From: Cyclina sinensis
Lineage: Eukaryota; Mollusca; Bivalvia; Venerida; Veneridae
NCBI GenBank assembly: GCA_012932295.1
Contig: JAAONU010000013.1
Span: forward strand, 9,760,821-9,824,820
Length of the DNA stretch: 64,000 bases
Direction of reading: 5' to 3'
A program made the translations under genes and the position numbers. This document shows positions 12,701 through 24,700 of this stretch, in pieces (the first letter of the stretch is position 1; every line of letters starts with the position of its first letter). The notes under the pieces were generated by a model, which did not search any database, was not told the origin of the DNA, and saw only the letters and a list, made by a program, of their open reading frames with translations.

Positions 12701-15700
12701 ATCAAAAGTCTTAAAAGGTTTGTAAAAAAATTACTGTCTGACATTGTTTCAAACTACCGTAGGAGTCACTTACATAAGGTGTGCAATTACAACAACTCGA
12801 TCTAGATTGGTCACTTAACAATTCAAGACATGAAAAATAATTAACAGTGTGCAATCACACTCTAAAAATTGACTTATCATGTGAAAAAAGTCAGTTCTTT
12901 ATGTTGATTGAAATAAAAGCTTGCATGTCTAAAAGCTGTTAACAATGAAACTCATCATGGCCTATGCTTTACTTCCATACGGCTACATATGAAGACTCAA
13001 GGTCATTGGCTGTTCAATAAAGGGAGTAGAATTGAAACAAAGGGATAAGCATTGGGATGCAGAATTGGAGTAATCGAATTTTAGTTAAGTTCATACTAAA
13101 CTTGTCTGTTTGTGACAGTAACTGTGGAAAATGGGCTACATAAATATCAATATATGGAAATTAAAGGAACTGTACACTTGAGCCAAGACAGACAAGAATG
13201 ATCTAAATTTGTATCTGTTTTGAATTGATCGTAGGACTGTGAGTGTTTTAGCTACATGAACTGCTTGACTTGGTTTTATATACTTTTTTATCATCTCTTT
13301 GAGACTTTCTTGCAGTTTGAGATGGGGAAAACAATTGAATTATAATCCTTTGTTTTTGACCTGCTGATTGAACTGTTATCAAATTCCAATTGTGTTTCCA
13401 TGAAATAATATGTGAATAGGCAGAATATTGGCAGTATACTTTCTTTGGTAATAAGAACAGTTGTAAAACTTAACACAATGCATAACTTTCATTTTATATT
13501 TTGTGAAGTCACCATAGAGATGTGAGGTCTTTATATAGGTACTGAGAATTGCTTAATTGAATGATACTACCATTAAGACAGGACAAGAGTTGACCATTAC
13601 CTGTCAGCCAGGTACTTTACACAATCTGTTAATTGTTTACTCAAGTGCATTGTATTTTTTTGGGAAATTAGCATTAAGTGCGAAAGAGAAAAAGTCCTGA
13701 CTGCTGTTAATGAATTATGCATGAGGCTGCTTTGTTTTAAATTCCTAATGGAAGAAACTGTAGCATTTTTACTCTCAGGGTGTTTCTTTAAATAAAGTTT
13801 CCATGTTTAAATGTAAAACAATATCATACAGTTTGCATTACAGGCATTGCAAAGTCTTATTTCTCAAGAGATTTTGTTCTTGTCATAAGCTTGTAAAATA
13901 TATCTGTGGTACATTTTGTATTGTATTTTTTGTACTTTCAGGATATACAAATATCATTCTGTGGTACTTTAAGAATTTTTAATATTTTCAGAATTCATGA
14001 ATATCTTTCAGTGGTACTCCCAGGATTCAGGAATATCTTTCTGTGGTTCTTTAAGGATTTATGAATATCTTGCTGTGGTACTTCCATGATTCACAAATAT
14101 CTGACTGTAGTACTTTCAGGATACACCAGTTCCATTCTGTGGTACTTTCATGATTCACAAATATCTATATATAGTACTTTCAAGATTCTTGTATATCTGT
14201 CAGGAACTTTCAAGATTCACAAATATCTGTTAGGAACTTTCGAGATTAATATGTCAGGAACTTTCAAGATTCACGAATATGGAACTTCCAGGATTCATGA
14301 AAATCTATCTGGTACTTAAGGATTCTTGAATATGTGATTGTGGTACTTTTCAGGATTCACGAATATCTGCCCTAGAGAAAGAGTTACAAAGTTTGGAAGA
14401 TAATCTGCACAGACTTGGGGAGGAAGGAAGCCAAGATAAAGATACCAGTCTGAAAAAGGAGATGTTACCTAGCAGAGAGAAGGCCTTTAAATCTGAAGTA
14501 AGTATCTGTATGCTGCTGATATAGAATAATTATGAAAGTACTTATTATTAGATGGAACAACCTGTGTAAAATACCTGTACATGCAAATGTTTTCATACAT
14601 AATTCTTTGTTTTAGTCTATACAGAAAATCAAAGCTGGACTTGTGGTTTTTGTTTAAATGTGAATTTTGTTTCATATGCCAGTAGTTCACATAATATTCA
14701 TTGTCTTATTTGTTCCACCACAATATTTTGATAGAAACTTGACATTTACACTGTAAGCTGGTTGCATGATGCATAAGGCAATTTTCACTAGTGTGAAGTT
14801 GTTGTTTTGAGATTGTAAAGAAACCAAAGATATCCCAAAATACCTCGTTTTAAATGATGCAGAAAACAAAATTTTGAAGGGAATACTTTATTTTGTAAAA
14901 GAATTTTTTATTAACCTTTTATCTCCTGTTTGTCTTTGTGACCAGTTCAGATCATGATCAGTCTGCACATCCATGGTGTGATCATGGTCTGCATAGTCCA
15001 TTATTTAATTTATACCCCTGTAAGTAGTAAATGGTGCTGCCCAAATTGAAAAATGGACTAGTTCATTTTAGAAATTTAGCAGGTAAGGGTTAACCCACCA
15101 TACACTGTTCTGATTGGGTCATTACAAAGTTATGGCTAACAGAATTTGATTGTTTATCATTAATTATTTCTACAGTATTCTTTTATTGTAAATCAGGAAT
15201 TTATTAAGGTCATTAAATATTGATTTATCATTTCCAGATTGAAAACTTGAAGACTGATTTGTCGACAAGAGACAATGAAATCATTGGCTTGAAAATGAAA
15301 GTAGATACATTGACCAATCAGGAGTCAGAACACCAACATTACATAAATGTCCTCAAAGATCAGATAAAGTCCAAAGAACAACAGCTGTCTATGTTTAATG
15401 CAGATGTAAGTAGCATAAAGTGGGTACAAAGTGCAAGTGCTGGTTCAAAGCCAGGAAATAGTCAGTAAGTTTGCAAGAGTTGTTTCCCCAATTGCTTTAA
15501 AATTAATTTGTTTAAACTAAACCACTACTTAGCCCACAAGATGTTGGTACCATGTTCTCATTTGGCAGAATCTAACCCGGCATACTATCACTTGTCAGTG
15601 TGGCAGTTACCCATTAGAGATTATGACACCAGAATATATCTTAATTTTTGTGTAAGTTTACCAATTGAACAGTTGATCAACAGCTTAATCCCCAGATAGC

Positions 15701-18700
15701 TGAAAGCCCATTAACTTTCTGCAGTATGCTTTGGTCTAATGGGTTTCATAATGATTAAGTGAACAGTATATTTTGTATTGATCTGTGTAAAGTTCCAGGC
15801 TTCCAGTATTGACAGTAAGGAGTACCGGTATTATTTATAGAAAGTACATAGAATAGGAGCCTAGTACTGGTCCTTCTTAGGAGCAATGGTTAAATAAATT
15901 GCCCACCCTGTATGACTTTGACTGTTAGAGGGTGTTCCAATTAATAGCAGATGCAAGGGAGGTAATCAGGGAGGTATAATTTCTGGAATGGTCTATATTC
16001 GTTAAATTTTCGAAACAAACAATAAATGCACAAACTTTATTATGGTCAGTCGGTTGAATTTGTGACTTTTGTTTCCCTTTTTGTGACCATCCTTTGTCTG
16101 TTCGTCCATTTAACATTAGTAAAATTGTCGGAAATAATTGTACAGTTCTGCTAATAAAAAAGCAACAATGTGGTCAGATAAAAAATACTGCAGACCATAT
16201 ATGTTTATAACTTTAGACTTTAGTTTTCTCAGGTTTCTGATTTTTGTATAACCTTGAAATAATCAGATTGGTTATTATAAAGGAACTTTACTGTCACTTT
16301 TGTGCCCTGTCAGTCCTTAAGTAACATATCAGTAGTATAAGCTGGCCATTAAAGCGCCATGTAATGGCGGAAATAACATACAACTTAAATATTTCTGTAT
16401 GAATACCTTTTTTTCCCCCTAGATTGATGATTTGAGAGAAAGATTGAAAGAGAAGGACAATGTGATAGACAAGAAGGGCCAGCAGTCTCAGACTCTGTCA
16501 GTGGAGAAAAGAAAACTGGAACTGGAATGTGCTGAACTCAAAGATAATCTAGATATAAAGGGAAGGAAAGTGAATGTGCTGCAACGTAAGGTAAGCAACC
16601 AGCTTCAAGATACAGGTAGAAACATGGGTAGATGTAGTGCTCTCATTGGTTAAGACATTGAAGGGAGCTTTAAAAGTGTTAGTATTATACATTGCGAAAG
16701 CAAAGAACTTTTACTGTAGAAAATCGAATATGTTTTTTTTATGAAGAATGGAAGTTAAACTTTTAATTGTCTTTTAATGATTTGTATAGACCTAAAAATA
16801 CCATATAAGTGGATATTTCCATGTCTGGAAAAGTTACCATATTTGAAAGTCCAGACACTTTGTGGGAGGAAATTATTGCAAATTGTCAGTTTATAAGTCA
16901 TGTCAGATAAGTAAACTTCTCTGTTTTCATTGAAAATGAAGGTTTGATAAAGAGAAGTAGATAAATGAAGGTTTTGTTCCAGTAATCATCAGATTTTGTT
17001 GTTTCAACTTAGAGTTAGTTATTTTCATGTGGTATTTACATGTAATGATCACCAGTTTAAGGATAATTGGTATGACAGTTTGATTCATGCCAGGTTGGTT
17101 GATATTTATGCAGTATGCCACAGGAAATATAAGTAATTTTTTCAGTTTGCAAAATTTGCCATGTTTCTATGTCCATATCTTTACCACTAATTAAAAATAC
17201 TCTGTAAATACTCTCCTGTATGCTTGTTATAACAGGTTGACAATTTGGAAGAACTGTTAGCTGAGAAAGAGGACCAGTTGTTGCAGGTGAGGACTCAGTC
17301 CACAAACTCTATAGAGTCCTCTGACAGTGCCATCTCAGCCATGGAGGAATCAATCTCAGAGAAGGACAAACAGATTGAGAGGTATGTAGACATGAATGAT
17401 GGACTATAGTCTCATACAGTGTATATAGGGTACAAGGGAGAATCCTGTATTGACCTTTTCCCTTCTATATGTAGGGCAGAAACAATTCATCTTTCCATTT
17501 GGTTGGGCTTCCGATATAATCCTTCCAATTTTCTGATTCTTGGATATTTAAATAAAAGGATTACCTTAAAGAATACCTGTATATCAAATGTTCAATTCCT
17601 ATACCTTTTTACTAGTGTTTTCTAAAGTAGAACACTATTACTTAAGGTGTCTAAATACAGTATATACTGTCCATACTGGTCACTTTTGGCATGATCTCTT
17701 GTTCACTTCATCCACTTTGTTGAGTCATTTTGTTACTAAGTGAATGTGAGGGGTGAGATAATCAGCTACAAACTGATAGGTCAAAAGAGAGCAGGGCAGG
17801 CTGATAACCCTACATAGATCTACCAAACTGAAGTTTGTGTAAACAAAATTGAACCAGATAGGAAATCATGAAATTTTGGATGTGTCCAAATCTGTGTGAA
17901 CCATTGCCAAATTATCCATCGGACTCCGGGTCCAAATAAAACCTGGAGCAACAAGTGCCTACATCCTGTGCCTTAGACTGGTATTCTGCAGTTGCATCAG
18001 TCAAACAAGCTGTGTGTATGAATCTGTGATGAAAGTGTTCTTTATACCCCGGAAGGGAGGCATATAGGTTTTATATTGTCTGTCTGTCCGTCTGTCAGTC
18101 TGTTCGCTTTTTGTCTGGTCCATAACTTTGTCAGTCATGGATGGATTTTGAAATAATTTTGCATAAATGTGTGGCACATTGAGACGATGTGTGACATACA
18201 AGACCCAGGTTTGTAGGTCAAAGGTCAAAGGTCAAGGTCACACTTGGACTTGAAAGTAAATTTTCTTAAAAGTGCATTGATGGTCATGTCCTGTCAACAA
18301 TTTTGTCATTCCTGGATGTATTTTAAAATGACTTGGCATAAATGTGTTAGACATGCTGACGATGTGTTGTGCATAAGAATTAGGTGTCTCAGAGGTCAAG
18401 GTCATATTTGGGGACAAATATCGGTTCACAACGACAGGTCTTGTTTTTGCTCATGTTAAAAATAATTTGTTTAGAAAGATGAAGGATGTGCTTTTAACCT
18501 TGCAGTTTAAACAAAAGAAAAATAAACAGTATGTGTTAATCTTCAGAGACATGACTGCATGCATATACCAGTATTTTTAAACGTCAGCCAGTGTGTCAGA
18601 ACAGGACAATTAGCTGATGTGGAAAAGTGTATTACTAAAAAAAAAAATACTTTGAATTTGAAACTGTGGTTGTGAAATAGTCTTGATTAGAAAAATACAA

Positions 18701-21700
18701 ATTTCCTAGTACAGTATAATTCTTTCTATCGTATTTGTAATTTATTGTCAGGTTAAAGGAACAGAGAGATCTTTTGGAGTTGGAACACCAGCAAGAATGT
18801 GAGAGATTAGAGACAGTCAATCAGAAGTTAAAGTTAGAAATGGATACTCTTCAGCTTGAAGTTACAGATAAACAGGTACTGCTGTTGACATGGGTTCGGT
18901 CTTGGATTACAGTTGAGCAGATTGAAGAACAAAATTAAAATTTCATTAAATCTGACAATAGATATATTGCCTTGAGTAATTTGAATAGAAACCACATGCA
19001 GACCGCTTGTATTTAACTAACTAGTTTATTCCCCTTCCTCACTTGTAAGACTCTTGATACACTAGTGAGATCATAAGCTTAGTACCACAGTGTAAAACAC
19101 ATTGATGTTGGGATTTTTTAAAGTTTTTTTTGTAAAAAAGAGGAGAAGATGATAATTGAATATTGTCATACATTTAAATAAAGAATAAAAAACATAGTCA
19201 TGACTTTGCCCCAAAGTCTTTCTGTACAAGTTTCCCTTTATATATTACAGACAGAGCTTTGCGAGTTGCGGGAGGAGGTGTCGGAACTGAAATCATCAAG
19301 ATATAAAGCTGATACCAGACTGAGGCAGCTAGAACTAAACATCTGTGAGAAAGATTCTGAAATCTCCAAGGCTAACCAGGAGCTTGAAGAGGTAAAAAAA
19401 AATTAAATGTAAAAGTTAAACCTTACTGTCTCTGTGATGTAATGTTGACAGTCTTTGACTAATAAACCACTGTTACCTTTCACTGAATGAGTGATATTGT
19501 TCTGTCTTGCCCACTGATTTGAGTTTGTATGTAAGAAAATATGGTGGTTTCCTTGAATAGTATAGGGACCTGATACCAGTATGTTGTAATAAAACTTCAT
19601 CACTGGAAAGTGGGCACGAAACAGGATAAAACAAACAGAATTGTGGTCCTCTGTTACTTGTACTTTGACATTTCAGATACAGATTTGTAATAGTAGAGTG
19701 ATCAAAGAAAGGTGTAATTCCCTTTGCTGAACCTCTAGTTCTGTTTTTTGTTTGTTGTTTTTTATAAGCAAGACAAAAAAAAGGGTGATAGAAGCTTTCA
19801 AAGGTATCTTTTTCAATCAGCTTTTGGAATTAAGAAATTAAATAATTTTTTTTCAGAAAATGACCTTTTAAAGTGATTTCCTTTACCATTAGCATGTATC
19901 TTGAGGACTTTTAGTATTACAAGAAAGCTTGAATTGTGTCAGTTTTTAGCTCACCTGTCACGTAGTGACAGAGTGAGCTTTTCTGATCACCTTTTGTCCG
20001 TCGTCTGTCCGTCCATTAACAATTGGTTTGTTAACACTCTAGTGGTCACATTTTTGCTTCAATTGTCATGAAACCTGGTCAGGATGTTTGTCTCATTAAT
20101 ATCTCGGACGAGTTCGAACATGGGTTATCAGGGTTGGAAAACTAGGTCACAGAGCCCAAATATAGATAAACCTTGCTAACACTCTAGAGGCTACTTTTTC
20201 AGTCCAAATATCCTGGAAATTTGTCAGAAATGTTCTAATGATGATTTCTAGCTCAAGTTCAAATATGGGTCATCTGGGTTCAAAAACTAGGTCACGGAGC
20301 CCAAATATAGAAAAATCCTGTTAACACTCTAGAGGTTACATTTTCAGCCCAAATAATCTTGAAATTTGTCAGAAAGGTTGCTTTGATGATTTCTAGGTCA
20401 AGTTCAAATATAGGTCATCTGGGGTCCAGAACTAGGTCACAGAGCCCAAATATTGAATAACCTTGTTAACACTCTAGAGGTAACATTTTTAGACCAAATA
20501 ATCTGGAAATCTGTCAGGAAGGTTGCTTCTATGATTTCTAGCTCAAGTTCAAATATGGGTCATCTTGGTTCAAAAACTAGGTCACAGAGCCCAAAAATAG
20601 AAACATCTTGTTAACACTCTAGAGATTACATTTTCAGCCCAAATAATCTGGAAATTTGTCAGAAAATTTGCTTCAAAGATTTCTAGCACAAGTTCAAATA
20701 TGGGTCATCTGGGTTCAGAAAGTAGGTCACAGAGCCCAAAAATAGAAAAATCTTGTTAACACTCTAGAGATTACATTTTCAGCCCAAATAATCTGGAAAT
20801 TTGTCAGAAAAATTGCCTTGAGGATTTCTAGACCAAGTTCGAGTATGGGTCATCTGGGGTCACAAACTAGGTCACAGAGTCCAAATATGGAAAAACCTTG
20901 TTAATATTCTAAAGGTAGCATTTTCAGTCCAAATAACCTGGAAATTTGTCAGAAAGATTCTATGGAGTATTTCTAGCTCAGTTTTGAATATAGGTTCTCT
21001 GGAGTCAAAAACTAGGTCACAGAGCCAGAAAGTAGAAAAACCTTGTAAAAGCTGTAGAGGTTACATTTTTAGTCCAAATGTCCTTGAAATTTGTCAGAAA
21101 GGTTGTTTTAATGATTTCTAGCTCAAATTTGGATATAGGTCATCTGGGATCAAAAACTAGGTCACATGGTACAAATATGTAAAAAACTTTTTAACACTCC
21201 AGAGGTTACATTTTCAGTCCAAATATCCTAGAAATTTGTCAGACAGGTTTTTTTGATGATTTCTAGCTCAGGTTGGAGTATGGGTCATCTTGGGTCAAAA
21301 ACTAGGTCACAGAGCCCAAATATGGAAAAACTTTGTAAACACTCTAGAGGCTACATTTTAAGTCCAAATGTCCTGGAAATCTGTCAGATAGGTTGTTTTG
21401 ATGATTTGTAGCTCAAGTTTGGATATGGGTTATCTGGGGTCAAAAACTAGGTCACAGAGCCTAAATATCGAGAAACCTTGTTAACACTCTAGATGCTACT
21501 TTTTCAGTCCAAATATCCTGGAAATTTGTCAAAGAGATTGTTTCAATAATTTCTAGGTCAAGTTCGAATATGGGTCATCTGGGGTCAATTAAAAAGGTCC
21601 ATAGCAACTTTGTTAAAAGCAGTCATACTCAGGTGAGCGATACAGGGCCATCATGGCCCTCTTGTTAAAGCTGTCAGTCATAGGACCAAATACAAGGTTT

Positions 21701-24700
21701 GTTCAAAACTGGGAAGCTATGAAAACTAGGCTTAGAATTCAGACAGATTTTTTAAGAAGATACTAAAGGCCAGGAGCTTAGCTAATTGATTCCTTAACAA
21801 CCTGTATAAGTAAATCATTTAATTGCTTGCGTCTGGCTTCTCACTTAGTGCACAGTTCAGTATGTCGAAGTCTGGTGGTAATTGAAACAGATTTTTAAGT
21901 ATATTTTTTTTTAAAGATAAAGTAGATTTTGCAGAAACATGCTTTCATGTACTGACTAAATAACAGTTCACAAATAGAAAGACCTATCTTTTTAATTAAC
22001 AGACACTTTATTGAGATGATTTTGGCTGCAGTATTGAGTTATAATATACAAAAGATTGCTCTATCATTACCTTGACAAATTAAGCTATGACTGCAAGAAA
22101 GGAGTTTTTCGCTATTTTGATTATCAGTTGAGAATGAAAGCTAAATTTAGACTGAACTTTCCAGAGATGCATCATTATCAGTACAGCTTTTCCCTAGAGG
22201 TGGGAATAAAGTCCTTCATTGGTGTTGGCAATTTCTGTGCAAACCTTGTACACAAGAAACTTATTACACCTTCTTCACTTTTTCACTTGAGCAAGTATCC
22301 AAGGAATTATCATGGTGTGAACACAAAAATACTCTTTCTGCTTCCTTTGTTTTATCAGATTTAGAAGCTTTTTGGATTCAACAGGGTCTTAATTGAAGGG
22401 AAAAGACACTCGAAATTTTGAAAATATGCTGTCGCTTGCATGCACAGGCAAAACTTTATGAAAATAGTTTTAAGATGCCAGAAGTATGTACAAATTCTTG
22501 TTTTCTGGCCATCTTTTGGGGGTTGTCAGACTAAAATCAAGTGACAAAATAGTTGACAGGAATTTGTTATTCCTTCGATCAATAAGGAGTGTCTATTCCC
22601 TTAAGTTATGGCCCTGGTTTCACCACTGGTTTTGTCGTTGTAGATATATTTATAGATAAAGTTTCAAGGCTTAAATAGCAACCTTATAAGTATCAGTTTG
22701 TTAATATTTATCAAATATAAATTCTGTGATGAAAAAAGTGTATAAAATTCTTGTTCTGTATTTTTCAGCTGAAGGCAGCTCGGTCAGCCAATAAAGTTGA
22801 AGCCACAGAAGAGAAACTGGCTGAGCTCAGCAAAACTATAGAACAGTGTAACACTGAACTGAAGTCAGCACAGTCTGAGGTGGATAGGTTACTAGAGATA
22901 CTGAAAGAGACAGAAAATGAAAAGAATGAAAAAGACAATCAAATAAAAGAATTACAAGAGTAAGTTGTACAGGTTTGGTATTTACATACAGCATTCCATC
23001 TGTGTCTTATCTAAGAAATGGCTCATAAAATAAAAGAAACATGGTCCAGCTCAGTAAAAAAAACAAGAGCACCGCTGGGCAGAGGATTATATGTCTGAAG
23101 GGTTTTTTTCTTTGTATGATGCATTTGTGAAATAAGGGAGGAAACCTTAGGCTTTGGAATTAAATGATTTGCTTTAAACTTTGAAATTTTTGTTTTCCAT
23201 TTATGATATTTTGATTTTCAACATTTTATAATTTTAATTTTAGAGTTTTATAGATCTTTGTCATATCTGAATTTTAGGTTTTATAATTTGTATAAATGTC
23301 AGTCTTTCAGAAGTTATGATGTTCATGTTGTGATGCATGGCTATCAAGTTATAGTGCAGAAATATTGATTGTTTAGTTGATTGTCACCTTGTCCTTTTAT
23401 ATACTTACCTCAACAGTATAGGGGTGATGTAATCAATGATGGCAATCATCCTAAGAAGTTTTAAGTCTGTGTGAGAAGGAGTTGCTATGTTATACAGCAG
23501 AAATGCTTTTCAGTGTTTAGTTCATTGTGACCTTGACATCTGACCTACTGATCCTTTGATGTATGGGGGTCAATTTCTCAATGTAATAAATCATCATTTG
23601 AAGTTTGAAGTCTGTATGACAAATGGTTATTAAGTTTTAAAGTGGAAATAGTTTTTAGTGCTTAGGTCACTGTGACCTTGACCTTTGACCTACTGACCCC
23701 AAAATCAATTGGGGTCATTGACACAATATGTACAACCATTATATGAATTTTGAAGTCTCTTTGACAAATGGTTGTTGAGTACAGAGTGTAAATGATTCTT
23801 AACATTTAGGTCACTGTAACCTTGACCTTTGACATACTGACCCCAAAGTATGAAGGGGTCATCCATTCACTCAATGTGTGGAATCATGATATAAAGATTG
23901 AAGTCTCTATAACAAATGATTGTCAAGTTACATGGGGGAAATGTGACCTTTGACCTTTTGACTCCAGAATCAATAGGGGTCATGCACTCAATGTAGGCAA
24001 TAATCATACATGTATTAAGTTAAAAGACTGTAGGCCAAAGAGTACTGAAGTTACCATCCCGAAACCAAATTATTATGGACAATGACTTTAAAAATTTAGG
24101 TAACTGTGACCTTGACCTTTGAGCAGCTGACCCCTAATTCAATAGGGGTCATGCCCTCAATGTGGGCAATCATCATATTAAGTCAAAAGACTGTAGGCCA
24201 AACAGTTCTCAAGTTATCTTCTGGAAACCAAATTGCTGATGGATGGATGGATGGAAGCCCAGAAGTCCTGGGCCAAGACCATAACATAATATTCCCCTTT
24301 GGGGCATATAAAAATACTAACCCTGTTTACAAGTAAGAGGCTACCATATTATAATGAATGAAAGTAGTATTGTCTCAATGAAAAATAACATGAAACACTG
24401 TGGATCTAAGGAACTGGTTGTTTTTTTTTTAGAAGTTAAGTTTGATAGAGCTTAAGCTCAATACCTTTCATGGCCTAACCTGAGTAACAACAACACTGCT
24501 TCCTTCAAGATTCTGAAGTGTGAACCCTGTTAGCATAGTATGCTTACACTGTGTTAATGTATAACATTTTTGTTCAGGACTGTAGCCCAGTACAAACAGA
24601 AGTTTGGAACATTGAAAAGACAGCATCAGAAAGACAAACAGAAGAATGCACATCTTCTGGAGGAAGCTAGGAAGAGAGAAGAAGATATTGGTACAGATGC

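Noticed and set aside
22056..22364. 102-codon plus-strand frame in the exon H-I intron
   Set aside because: No recognisable domain, no splice sites keeping the ERC frame; exon H joins exon I in phase without it.
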